From Chitinophagaceae bacterium T5-Br10_B2g13 (GTDB lineage Bacteria > Bacteroidota > Rhodothermia > Balneolales > Balneolaceae): a stretch of 43,807 bases of DNA. This document shows positions 7,730 through 16,352 of this stretch, piece by piece. A program made the translations under genes and the position numbers. The notes beneath the pieces were generated by a model that was not told where the DNA came from, ran no database searches, and saw nothing but the letters and a program-made list of their open reading frames with translations. Where the stretch lies: contig LKNA01000018.1 in NCBI GenBank assembly GCA_001564065.1, positions 1 to 43,807 on the forward strand, in the 5' to 3' direction. Position 1 is the first letter of the stretch; each line of letters begins with the position of its first letter.

Positions 7730-8947
7730 TCAGGTAGTAGCCGCAATTTGCTGGAATAACTCCTCGTTGCTCTCGGTTCTCTTCATCACCTGAAGCAGCA
7801 TACTCATCGACTCCTTCGGCGATTTCTTAAGGAGAAACCTGCGAACCATATTTCTCTCTTCCAGCGAATCTGTGATAAACTTATCCTCGTTTCGAGTACC
7901 GGAAGCCGCAATGTTGATTGCCGGAAAAATTCGATCGTTTGCGATTTCCCGATCCAACACAAGCTCCATATTACCCGTACCTTTAAACTCCTCAAAAATC
8001 AGATCATCCATTCTGGAATTTGTTTCTACCAGGCAAGTAGCGATAATTGTAAGCGATCCTCCACCCTCGATTTTGCGGGCAGAACCAAAAATCTTTTTAG
8101 GAATTTCTAAAGCCCGGATATCGAGTCCGCCTGATAGTGTTCGCCCGCTATTACTTTGAACAGCGTTATAAGCACGTCCAAGACGGGTTAAAGAGTCAAT
8201 AAGCAGTACAGCATGCTCACCTGCTTCCGCCTTACGCTTAACGTGTCCAAGCGCCATCTCAGAAATTCGTACGTGGCTCTCTGTCGGCTTATCGTTGGAG
8301 GAAGCAAATACATGTGCATTTGTAGAGCGCAGGAAATCCGTCACCTCTTCAGGCCGTTCGTCAACAAGTAATATGCCCGTATAAATATTTGGGTGATGCT
8401 CTGTAAGTGCACGGGCAATTTTTTTGAGCAAAACAGTTTTACCCGTTCGTGGAGGTGCTACAATTAAAGCACGCTGGCCCCGTCCAATTGGAGCAACCAG
8501 ATCCATAACTCTCAATTCTATATCATCCGGGTTATACCCCAGCTTAATATATTCGTTCGGCATTATTGGGGTTTGAAGTTCAAAGCGATTAATTTTCTGC
8601 CACTCTTCTGCCGGCTTTCCGTTTATGCGCTCAATAGAGTGCACATGACGATTACCGCTTTGATCTTGTTCAAACTCGCCCTCCAAAATCAGTCCGGAAC
8701 GCAGATCATAATGTTTTACTTCGTCAGGTTTTAAGAACGGATCTTTAGGATCAAGACTAAATTCAAAATCAAGTTTGCGGATAAATCCATACCCCTTTTG
8801 ATTGATTTCAAGCACTCCATTGTAACGACCGCCAATCCTGGTCTGTTGGTTGTGATGAAATCGTGGGACAAATGCGTTTTTATTATTTTTCCCCTTGCCT
8901 TTACCCTTCGGCTTATTACGGCCTTTATTTTTATGCGAACGTGCCAT
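7730..8947 (-). CDS. rho: Transcription termination factor Rho
   Basis: A 405-residue Rho hexameric RNA helicase. A Lys/Gly/Asn-rich N-terminal stretch of about 35 residues precedes the cold-shock-like RNA-binding domain (GVLEINQKGYGFIRK). The ATPase carries RGQRALIVAPPRTGKTVLLK (P-loop), LLVDERPEEVTDF, LLIDSLTRLGRAYN and the secondary RNA-binding Q- and R-loop area. The N-terminal domain is shorter than in E. coli and lacks the usual long helical leader. I chose the ATG at 8947; a TTG two codons upstream is also in frame. It is downstream of, and on the same strand as, the TPR gene. Confidence 0.96.
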   Translation of the reverse strand: MARSHKNKGRNKPKGKGKGKNNKNAFVPRFHHNQQTRIGGRYNGVLEINQKGYGFIRKLDFEFSLDPKDPFLKPDEVKHYDLRSGLILEGEFEQDQSGNRHVHSIERINGKPAEEWQKINRFELQTPIMPNEYIKLGYNPDDIELRVMDLVAPIGRGQRALIVAPPRTGKTVLLKKIARALTEHHPNIYTGILLVDERPEEVTDFLRSTNAHVFASSNDKPTESHVRISEMALGHVKRKAEAGEHAVLLIDSLTRLGRAYNAVQSNSGRTLSGGLDIRALEIPKKIFGSARKIEGGGSLTIIATCLVETNSRMDDLIFEEFKGTGNMELVLDREIANDRIFPAINIAASGTRNEDKFITDSLEERNMVRRFLLKKSPKESMSMLLQVMKRTESNEELFQQIAATT

Positions 8948-9056
8948 GCACAATTGTTTTATTTAAGTAATATTCGTTTGAAATTTTTTTCTCGAAAGTA
9001 ATAAGGTCGTTAGACGAGCAGAAGTTTCTACAGAAAGCAGAACTAAAGAAATGAAT

Positions 9057-9084
9057 GAGCGATGCCTGTGCACACCGCTCGCTC
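9057..9084 (-). terminator. Weak hairpin downstream of the TPR gene
   Basis: On the minus strand GAGCGA (complement of 9079-9084) pairs with TCGCTC (complement of 9057-9062). The loop contains the self-complementary TGTGCACA. A mixed T-rich stretch follows. It could end the TPR transcript about 35 bp after its stop, but there is no clean T-tract. Confidence 0.25.
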
Positions 9085-9117
9085 AATAAGATAAGGAAGG
9101 AAACGGGTTATCAAAAA

Positions 9118-10434
9118 TTAGCGGACTGTTGTTGTTTCATCAATCCAGGCGTAGCATTCAGATATATTGCTACCAATTTGAATTTCATCTCCTACTTCCC
9201 AACCTCTGAAAAATTTATCTTCTGATGATGGTGTTACCGGCTCATATGTTCTATACTGTCTTTGAACTGTATTCGCTACAGACGAATCTGCATTTCGTGC
9301 ACGATCCAGATAATCAAGAACCAACCAGTATACAGATCTGTCATCGCGATCCATCTGCCTGCCTGATGTGCACTGAGAAATAGCCGATGCATAGATACTG
9401 GCAATTTTTATGTAGGGCTCGCCCCAATTTCTATCCAGCTGTAACCCTTGCCGGGCATATCTTCTGGCTTCTTGCAAATTCCCCTGGTTTTGGTGTATAT
9501 CAACAATTTGCATCGTTACAGTTTTACGCTGTGTATTTGTTGTTGCCAGTTCCAGTGATTGCTCCAGATAGCGCAGTGCTTGTCGATTTTGGCCATCAGA
9601 AAGTGCAAAATCAGCCAGTCTTTTTGCGTTTTCGTATGTACGCTCTTCTTCAAATACCTTACCCGCATACTCAATGGCCTTTCCGCGATCGCCCTGACTT
9701 TCATAAAGAGAAGCAATCTCCTTTAGCAGGGTAATGTCACCCGGATTTGCGGCTAATCTACCTTCAAGAAACTCAATTCGTTCTTCCGGATCAGAAAACA
9801 GTCCATCTCGTATATCATCAATTTGATTCATCAAAGATGAACCCGCAAATGGTTCAACTGCGTCGATCATTGCCAGGGCTTTTTCCCGCTCTCCCTGCGA
9901 CACATAATTTGATAGAAGTATATTGATATAGTATCCGTCGCCGGCCTGTGTTAAACGCTCTGGGTCCAGTTCATAAGCTCTTTCATACTCAGCGTAGGCT
10001 CTATCCATACCGCCGGATATGTTACTCTGATTTTCTTGAAAAAACCTTCCTTTGTTAAAATGCCACGTGTAATGATCTATTTCATCTTCAGTAAAGATTT
10101 CAAAAGCCTCATCATAAATGACCTGTACAGTGTCCAGATAAGCTGAACTAATTGAAGGATCAGTTTCTTGTTTTGAGAGTTCAGTATATACGTTGATCAT
10201 TCTCTCAAATTGACGCGGGAGATTAAACCTGTTTGCGCCCTCGATTGATCGGGGCTGAGCTTCTAGCATCCACTTTCCAAACTGAAGAGCCATATCATAG
10301 CTGCCGGTACGATAGTTTTCATAAAAAATGGAGTACGCCTGCAGTTCACTCATTCCGTAGGGAGGTTCTGCCTGCGAATAGGCGTTAGTTGAAACTGCAA
10401 ACATGAGTGCGAGTACAGCTATAAGTTTTTTCAT
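9118..10434 (-). CDS. Exported tetratricopeptide-repeat protein
   Basis: A 438-residue protein starting with a Sec signal peptide (MKKLIAVLALMFAVSTNAYSQ, likely cleaved after AYS). The mature part is nearly all helical repeats. TPR-like units are visible in LKEIASLYESQGDRGKAIEYAGKVF, LADFALSDGQNRQALRYLEQSL and the ARRYARQGLQLDRNWGEPYIKIASIY segment. There is no lipobox, so it is probably periplasmic. It follows the outer-membrane barrel gene by 45 bp and is likely last in the glgB-to-TPR transcript. Such TPR proteins scaffold envelope complexes; the specific partner is unknown, though the barrel and the DUF4270-like lipoprotein upstream are obvious candidates. Confidence 0.8.
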   Translation of the reverse strand: MKKLIAVLALMFAVSTNAYSQAEPPYGMSELQAYSIFYENYRTGSYDMALQFGKWMLEAQPRSIEGANRFNLPRQFERMINVYTELSKQETDPSISSAYLDTVQVIYDEAFEIFTEDEIDHYTWHFNKGRFFQENQSNISGGMDRAYAEYERAYELDPERLTQAGDGYYINILLSNYVSQGEREKALAMIDAVEPFAGSSLMNQIDDIRDGLFSDPEERIEFLEGRLAANPGDITLLKEIASLYESQGDRGKAIEYAGKVFEEERTYENAKRLADFALSDGQNRQALRYLEQSLELATTNTQRKTVTMQIVDIHQNQGNLQEARRYARQGLQLDRNWGEPYIKIASIYASAISQCTSGRQMDRDDRSVYWLVLDYLDRARNADSSVANTVQRQYRTYEPVTPSSEDKFFRGWEVGDEIQIGSNISECYAWIDETTTVR

Positions 10435-10479
10435 AATTCTTCAGTTGGTTACTTATTTAAATCCTTTCAAACCACTTGA

Positions 10480-11793
10480 CTACTGAAATTTCGGACGAAC
10501 AAACATGAATTCAGCCAGATTCAGTGAGAGTTTAAAACCCCATACATTCTCTTTAACTAAATTAGCAGAATCTGTTCCACGAATACCATATTGAAAACTT
10601 AGGTCGATAGACGATGCTGACTGTCTTGAGATGAACCCAACACCTGCATTTAAGTAAAGAGTGTCAATATCTTCTCCATTAATGTTCAAATGACCGGTAT
10701 CGTAGGATGAACCTAAACTGTATTTAAAATTAGAGAAAAAGCCTCCGCGCTGTTCAGTCCTGTATGGGTGATATTGTATTCCAAACCCTGTCTTCATCCT
10801 ATCTTTAAAATAGGCCTCCTGAACAGAATTGTAACTGTATTCTGCATCATCCCAATATTGAATCAGGGTTTCGGCAGACAAAACCACAAACCTATTTAAA
10901 TTATACGTAAGGCCTGTATTAATTTCCATAGGCAATTTCACTGTTCCATCAACGGCAGAACCGGCCTGATCTAATTCAACAAGTGTACGCTGTCCGTTGA
11001 TCGTTCTAAAAGCAGAAACAGATCGATTAGCATCAATTGTGACTGGCAGGGTGACTGTTGCCCCCAGCGCTAACTGATCATCAGAGCCAAATAAAGAATT
11101 TTTGTTAGCAAAAAGTCCGAATTTATGGCTAAATGAGTATCCTTCTATATCTCGATTGTAGGTAATACTTCTGTAAGTTATATCGGAAAAGGCTGCTGTA
11201 ACCTCCTGATTTTGAGACAAGATATAAGCGCCCAGTGAATAGCCTACCAAAATATTATCCATGAGCCGGTATCCTGCGCCAAACTCAAATTTATTTACAC
11301 CGCCTGAGCCCTGCGTATTTGTCAAATAATCAACTTCATCCAGCTGGATTCCTCCTACAGGTACAAATGAATCTTCTGTAATTCGCTGAAAGTCAGATCG
11401 GGTAACCGGTGTAAATGACAATGATACACCGAGCCTGTTTCTCATTAGAGGTAAAACAAGCTGAAACTGTTCAAATGCAAAAAGTGCCTTCCGGGATGAA
11501 TTAAACTGATCGCGGGCATTATAGTTCATCATACTCACAGCTACAGAGCCATGTGTAAAACCCGAAAGTCCCCAAAGAGCGGGGTTTGAAATATTTGCAG
11601 ATGAGTTCGAGAATGTACTTACACCCGTTAATCCCATTCCAATCGTGTTGGGGGAGTAATTATCTGCAGGAGATCCAAATCCAAAACCGGAGTAGAAAGA
11701 ACCTGAGTTCGCTAAATCCTGGTCCTGGGCATTTACAACCCCTCCTATCGAAAAAGCAAAGATGATTATAAGTGAAGAAAGAAAATATTTCAT
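10480..11793 (-). CDS. Outer-membrane beta-barrel protein, FadL/PorV-like
   Basis: A 437-residue protein with a signal peptide (MKYFLSSLIIIFAFSIGGVVNAQ). It then has PNTIGMGLTGVSTFSNSSANISNPAL, which matches the plug/N-terminal pattern of the FadL/TodX and PorV-like families (MG-G-A, then NPA). The remainder alternates aromatic and polar residues and ends ...FMFVRPKFQ with a terminal Phe, as in outer-membrane barrels. The ATG at 11793 is preferred over a TTG six codons upstream. Spacing to the preceding lipoprotein stop is 10 bp. Cargo is unknown; a hydrophobic-compound channel and a secretion-associated role are both possible. Confidence 0.75.
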   Translation of the reverse strand: MKYFLSSLIIIFAFSIGGVVNAQDQDLANSGSFYSGFGFGSPADNYSPNTIGMGLTGVSTFSNSSANISNPALWGLSGFTHGSVAVSMMNYNARDQFNSSRKALFAFEQFQLVLPLMRNRLGVSLSFTPVTRSDFQRITEDSFVPVGGIQLDEVDYLTNTQGSGGVNKFEFGAGYRLMDNILVGYSLGAYILSQNQEVTAAFSDITYRSITYNRDIEGYSFSHKFGLFANKNSLFGSDDQLALGATVTLPVTIDANRSVSAFRTINGQRTLVELDQAGSAVDGTVKLPMEINTGLTYNLNRFVVLSAETLIQYWDDAEYSYNSVQEAYFKDRMKTGFGIQYHPYRTEQRGGFFSNFKYSLGSSYDTGHLNINGEDIDTLYLNAGVGFISRQSASSIDLSFQYGIRGTDSANLVKENVWGFKLSLNLAEFMFVRPKFQ

Positions 11794-11803
11794 GTATAAA
11801 ACC

Positions 11804-13078
11804 TTATTCAACTGAAGTAATTATGAGCCTTGGCTGTCTGACTTGTGGAGCTGCATTATCGTGCAGCTTAACTGAATAGAGAATTCCATTTATCGTTTGG
11901 AGTGAAAAATAGAGCGGAATTTCGTCTGCATCTCCATAAGCAGCATTAAGCACATATTGGGTAACATCTACTTTAAAAAGCTGTTCGTCTTCATTTATAT
12001 CTGCTCCAAATCTGGGCGGAGATATAAATATCTCTGAAATCAAGTCGGCCGGCGGTGTTGAAAATGTATGGGCCCTGATTGTTATAACTTCCGGCCTCGC
12101 AATTGAACTGTTCATCTGCTCGTCCATGCGGTCAATACTAAAAACGAGACTCGCATTAACTATATTTTTCGACTTAAGTTCATCAAGCGGCAGGTCAAGG
12201 TTCACCTCCATAAGACGATCAATGTTATGCAATACATATCCTGAGTCGTAGTCAGGTTCATCACTGCGTACTACATAAGCTCCCCAATCGCGGAGTCCCA
12301 GTGAGTTCATCACCTCTACATCCTCTTCTTCCTCCTCATCAAATTCTGTAGTGTAAATCCTGAACTCAGTAATGGCCGGATCTTCTTCCGCATCTGCAGG
12401 AGTATGTCGCAGAAATTTTATTTTCGAATTTGTTTCTGCCGCGACGATAGCCAACCCGGTAAACTCCCTCGCATAGAGAGAATCTCTGTTGGCGGCATCC
12501 GAGTTAAAGTAAGTTCTGTACTTCTCAACCCAATCTGAAGATAGTTCAACCTCTACAGTATCTTCATCCGCAACCTGAAACTCAGCAACCTTACTTGAGA
12601 AATCAATTGGGGCCGACTCGTTGTATCTGAGTTCGTTTCCTCGCCACGGCTCTTCCAGTTCATAGATTTCATAATCTGAAACGGAGAGTGAATCACCATA
12701 AACCGGAGAGTTGAAGACCATACGTAACGTCATCACATCCCCCGCAGCCAGCGAGTCTACTGCAGAAGTGGATATCACAGGCTTCAATACTGCAACAGCA
12801 TTGAGTGTTCCGTAAACCGGATCTTCAAGATATCCAACTGCGGAGTTTGACAACCTTCCGGAGAAAAAGTTCTCTTCAACAGGTGTGATATCCGTCACAG
12901 AATATTCATCACTTGTAACAGAACTGCCATCGGGTCCCAGACCTTCGCCTACTGACCCGGGCGATTCGCACCCTGCAATTAATGGTATAATGAGAAGAAG
13001 AAAGGCAGCGACCGATAATCTGCTGCCTTTTGAATTGATCTCTTTAGAATTGAGATACTTGTCAGATGAATTACTCAT
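11804..13078 (-). CDS. DUF4270-like surface lipoprotein
   Basis: A 424-residue lipoprotein. A cytoplasmic-looking leader of about 20 residues is followed by a hydrophobic stretch and the lipobox LIAGC, then CESPGSVGEGLGPDG. The mature protein is acidic and beta-rich, with an EEEEED run near residue 250. It ends with a segment (QVRQPRLIITS) seen in Bacteroidota DUF4270 proteins, which are commonly encoded beside the short glycogen-synthase-like gene, as here. The ATG at 13078 overlaps the stop of the upstream synthase gene by 8 nt, suggesting translational coupling. An upstream in-frame start at 13126 lies inside that gene and is less likely. Function is unknown. Confidence 0.65.
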   Translation of the reverse strand: MSNSSDKYLNSKEINSKGSRLSVAAFLLLIIPLIAGCESPGSVGEGLGPDGSSVTSDEYSVTDITPVEENFFSGRLSNSAVGYLEDPVYGTLNAVAVLKPVISTSAVDSLAAGDVMTLRMVFNSPVYGDSLSVSDYEIYELEEPWRGNELRYNESAPIDFSSKVAEFQVADEDTVEVELSSDWVEKYRTYFNSDAANRDSLYAREFTGLAIVAAETNSKIKFLRHTPADAEEDPAITEFRIYTTEFDEEEEEDVEVMNSLGLRDWGAYVVRSDEPDYDSGYVLHNIDRLMEVNLDLPLDELKSKNIVNASLVFSIDRMDEQMNSSIARPEVITIRAHTFSTPPADLISEIFISPPRFGADINEDEQLFKVDVTQYVLNAAYGDADEIPLYFSLQTINGILYSVKLHDNAAPQVRQPRLIITSVE

Positions 13079-13877
13079 CTTTTCCGGTGATCTGCCGGTA
13101 ATAGTCTGCAAATTTTTTAGATACATCTTCGGGCGAACCCTGAATTTTTGTTGGGTTAATATTCAATTCATCGAAAAGGTCATTAAACTGATCCTTCAGA
13201 TGGTTGCCGGTTACAACATGGTCACTGTGTTTCAGGCCGGTTTTTAGCAAATCTATCTCGCCATCTTCCAGGTAAGACTCTACATCAACTTCCTCGGGAA
13301 GGCCAAGCAGATCCAGAACATTTGTTCCTTTAAACTGACCTTTATTTTCAGGATGGTGCAGATTGTATACAATCTGGGTATCCTTAAAAATATCTTCGTT
13401 TTTATACTTTGTGCGAACAAGAAGAGGAATTAATCCGGCCGGCCAGTCGTGGCAGTGAATTATATCCGGTTCCCATCCAAGGTTGATAACTGTTTCCAGC
13501 ACTCCTTTATTGTAGAATGCCAGGCGCGCATCGTTATCATCATAAAACTTTTCAGTTTTGGGATTTTCAAACATCCCCTTGCGCTTAAAGTACTTATCAT
13601 TATCAAGAAAATAGACTTGAAGCTTAGCATTTGGAATGCTGGCAACTTTAATCCTCATACTGTCTACTTCATCACCAACTTCCACTTCAATCCCCGAAAG
13701 GCGAATTACTTCGTGCAACCGGTTTCGGCGATCGTTAATAGTACCGAATTTTGGCAGTAAGATTCTTATTTCAAATCCCTGATCTTGCAAAGATGCCGGC
13801 AAAAACCGAAGTAAATCTGCCGTGTATGTCATTCTTGCAAAAGGAGCTATTTCTGCTGCTGCGTATAGTATTTTCAT
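13071..13877 (-). CDS. Short glycogen/starch synthase-like protein (GT5 N-terminal domain only)
   Basis: A 268-residue protein resembling the N-terminal Rossmann domain of GT5 glycogen synthase: MKILYAAAEIAPFA, EIRILLPKFGTINDRRNRLHEVIRL, VYFLDNDKYFKRKG and PDIIHCHDWPAGLIPLLVR. It lacks the entire C-terminal GT domain (full GlgA is about 470-500 residues). The ADP-glucose-binding KxGGL motif expected near residue 15 reads ARMTYTADLL, so the key Lys and Gly-Gly are absent. The HCHDW motif is retained. This matches the short Bacteroidota synthase-like family. Glycogen synthase activity is doubtful; a regulatory or different glycosyl-binding role is possible. It follows comA by 15 bp and overlaps the DUF4270-like gene by 8 nt. 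Confidence 0.8.
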   Translation of the reverse strand: MKILYAAAEIAPFARMTYTADLLRFLPASLQDQGFEIRILLPKFGTINDRRNRLHEVIRLSGIEVEVGDEVDSMRIKVASIPNAKLQVYFLDNDKYFKRKGMFENPKTEKFYDDNDARLAFYNKGVLETVINLGWEPDIIHCHDWPAGLIPLLVRTKYKNEDIFKDTQIVYNLHHPENKGQFKGTNVLDLLGLPEEVDVESYLEDGEIDLLKTGLKHSDHVVTGNHLKDQFNDLFDELNINPTKIQGSPEDVSKKFADYYRQITGKDE

Positions 13878-13892
13878 AATTGTAAATCTTAC

Positions 13893-14720
13893 TTAAGTAT
13901 TCTCTCGAGTACCGTTTGTGTTTGAGTTATTAGAATAGGCTTCCTGAAACCGGTTATCGTCAATGGAGTAAAAATCAAATAATGTGTCGCCGCGCAATCC
14001 TAAACGAATAGTTTCTACAGAAATTACCTCTGCGGGCTGAATATTACCCAGGTTAACGTTGCTTCCAAATTTTTTAATAAACCAAACCTGCTGGTCTTTT
14101 TGCGGCGCTTCAAATATCAGATTTTCCATTGGTATCTGATCGGTGATTTCATCGATCAACCCTGACCTGATTTCACCGTTGGGCCGAAAAACACCCACCG
14201 TACCGCTTTCACGTGCTTCGCAAATCACTTTCCAGCTACCGGCTTCCATCTCATTTTCAATCATCTTAACCCATTTGTAAGGGGGAATAATAGAATCGGG
14301 ATTTTTACTACCAACTTCAGACAGGACTGTAAAATTTTGGCTAAGCTTATTGATGATTTCCAGTTTTCTGTTTTCAGAGAGCCATATAGTTCCATTCGAA
14401 ACTTCCAGGTATTGAATCTCATATCGCTTTAAAAGCTCAATATAACTATCCAGCTGATCCCGTAATACATAAGCCTCAAAAAGTGTCCCGCCAAAATAGA
14501 CCGGAATATCATATTTTTTATAGACATCCAGTTTTTCAGCCAGGTTTTGAGTCACATAGGATGTTCCCCATCCAAGTTTAACAATATCAGTGTATTTGGA
14601 AGCGGCCTCACAAAAATCTTCAACCTGACGCACGCTATACCCTTTATCTAAAGCGAGAGTAATTCCTTTATTTCTGGGTTTTTCAGTCCGTGTGGGCAGA
14701 TGATTAAGCTGAAAATGCAT
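13893..14720 (-). CDS. comA: Phosphosulfolactate synthase
   Basis: A 275-residue (alpha/beta)8 enzyme of the ComA family, which adds sulfite to phosphoenolpyruvate to give (2R)-phosphosulfolactate. Family features are RNKGITLALDKGYS near the start, YTDIVKLGWGTSY, YFGGTLFEAYV, YLEVSNGTIWLS, VLSEVGSKN, KVICEARESGTVG, LIFEAPQKDQQVWFIKKFG and VNLGNIQPAEVISVETIRLGLRGDT. In methanogens this starts coenzyme M synthesis; in some bacteria it leads to sulfolactate. No ComB phosphatase or ComC dehydrogenase is in the window. It sits between malQ and the short GT5 gene. In this lineage it could feed sulfolactate or sulfonolipid formation, which is inference. Confidence 0.85.
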   Translation of the reverse strand: MHFQLNHLPTRTEKPRNKGITLALDKGYSVRQVEDFCEAASKYTDIVKLGWGTSYVTQNLAEKLDVYKKYDIPVYFGGTLFEAYVLRDQLDSYIELLKRYEIQYLEVSNGTIWLSENRKLEIINKLSQNFTVLSEVGSKNPDSIIPPYKWVKMIENEMEAGSWKVICEARESGTVGVFRPNGEIRSGLIDEITDQIPMENLIFEAPQKDQQVWFIKKFGSNVNLGNIQPAEVISVETIRLGLRGDTLFDFYSIDDNRFQEAYSNNSNTNGTRENT

Positions 14721-14797
14721 TCAGTACTGTTTATTCATTTATATGACGGCTTAAGATACAAAAACACTCCTGTTATTGAAAAGGTTGTTCTCGATCA

Positions 14798-16309
14798 TTA
14801 TTCAGCATTTTCATTATTGGGAATACGGTTACTCATATTTGCTAATAGTTTTATCCGGTCTTCGTCAACAGAATTGAGCATACCTTCCGTATATCTCCAC
14901 AGCCAGTTATCCCCAACTGTGCCGGGAAGGTTCATTCTATGATTTGTATCCAGGCTCATAAAATCCTGCAGCGGGAAAATCGCCTGATCGGCCACTGAAA
15001 GCATTCCAAGACGAATTAACTCCCATTCCGGCTCGCTTCCATCAGACTTGGTATATTCCCGCATTCTGTGCTTTTCTACTTCAGGCGCCTGATTATACCA
15101 CCCAATTGTAGTATCGTTGTCGTGGGTTCCCGTGTATGTCACACAATTTTGAGGATAGTTATGTGGCAAAAAGCTGTTGGTTGAATCCGAATCGAATGCA
15201 AACTGAAGGATTTTCATCCCCGGGAAATTAAAAGAGTCTCTGAGATCTTCCACCTCCGGGGTCATTACTCCCAAATCTTCAGCTATGATAGGCAGTTCAC
15301 CCAGTTCTTTTTTAATGGTCTTAAACAATTTTTTACCGGGAGCCTTAACCCACCGGCCCTTAATGGCAGTCTCTTCACTTGCCTTCACTTCCCAATATGC
15401 GTCAAATCCCCTGAAGTGATCGACCCGAATGGAGTCGTAAAGTTCAAACATCTGACGAAAACGGTTGACCCACCACGAGAAATCATCTTTTTCCAGTACA
15501 TCCCATTTATAGAGCGGGTTCCCCCATAGCTGACCGGTTTCACTAAAATAATCCGGCGGAACCCCTGCCACCAGCTGCCGGTTACCCTGCTTATCCACGG
15601 CAAAAAACTCCGGATTAGACCACACATCCGAGCTGTTATGATCTACAAATATTGGAATATCCCCGACCACACGAACTCCTTTCTCATTGGCATACTCCTT
15701 CAATTCATACCATTGATTAAAAAATTCGAACTGAAGCCATAACTGATAATTAATCTCTTCTTTTTGGTCTTCCTCCACTTTGGCAATGGCTTTGGATTTT
15801 CTCTGTGCCAGATCTTTATCCCATTCATTCCACGGTTTTTTGCCATTAGCTTTCAGGCAGGTCATAAATAGGCAATAATCCTTCAGCCAAACCTGATTAT
15901 TCTTTTTGAATGTACTCAGCTCTTTTTTGTCCCGGTCAGACATATCCGCATAGAACTTCTCTGAGGCTTTTTTATAGAGCTTCTCTTTTATCTCGTACGA
16001 CTTTTCATATTCAGCTCTGTCTTTAACCGGCAACCTTGCTTCATTGACGTCATCTTTTACCAGCAGACCTTTATCAACCAACCGATCCGGACTGATCAAG
16101 TAGTGGTTACCCGCAAAAGCCGAATAGCTGGCATAGGGTGAGTTACCATAACCGGTAGGTCCTAAAGGCAATACCTGCCAGATGGTTTGATCTGTTCGGA
16201 CTAAAAAATCTATAAATTTTTCTGCCTCATAACCCAAATCACCCATCCCATACTTTGAGGGAAATGAAGTAGGGTGCACTAATGTGCCGCAAGAACGTGG
16301 AAATCTCAT
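14798..16309 (-). CDS. malQ: 4-alpha-glucanotransferase (amylomaltase, GH77)
   Basis: A 503-residue GH77 amylomaltase, within the usual 490-520 range for the short MalQ type. It disproportionates maltooligosaccharides. The N-terminal RSCGTLVHPTSFPSKYGMGDLG and WQVLPLGPTGYGNSPYAS are diagnostic. Catalytic segments are SIRVDHFRGFDAYW (nucleophile Asp), PIIAEDLGVMTPEV (acid/base Glu) and TYTGTHDNDTTIGWY (third Asp). It follows glgB by 43 bp on the same strand and precedes comA by 77 bp. Together with GlgB and the remote GlgP it forms a storage-glucan remodelling set. Confidence 0.97.
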   Translation of the reverse strand: MRFPRSCGTLVHPTSFPSKYGMGDLGYEAEKFIDFLVRTDQTIWQVLPLGPTGYGNSPYASYSAFAGNHYLISPDRLVDKGLLVKDDVNEARLPVKDRAEYEKSYEIKEKLYKKASEKFYADMSDRDKKELSTFKKNNQVWLKDYCLFMTCLKANGKKPWNEWDKDLAQRKSKAIAKVEEDQKEEINYQLWLQFEFFNQWYELKEYANEKGVRVVGDIPIFVDHNSSDVWSNPEFFAVDKQGNRQLVAGVPPDYFSETGQLWGNPLYKWDVLEKDDFSWWVNRFRQMFELYDSIRVDHFRGFDAYWEVKASEETAIKGRWVKAPGKKLFKTIKKELGELPIIAEDLGVMTPEVEDLRDSFNFPGMKILQFAFDSDSTNSFLPHNYPQNCVTYTGTHDNDTTIGWYNQAPEVEKHRMREYTKSDGSEPEWELIRLGMLSVADQAIFPLQDFMSLDTNHRMNLPGTVGDNWLWRYTEGMLNSVDEDRIKLLANMSNRIPNNENAE

Positions 16310-16352
16310 AAATCTTTAAACTTTAAATAATTAAAAACTTTCGAATAGTCAG

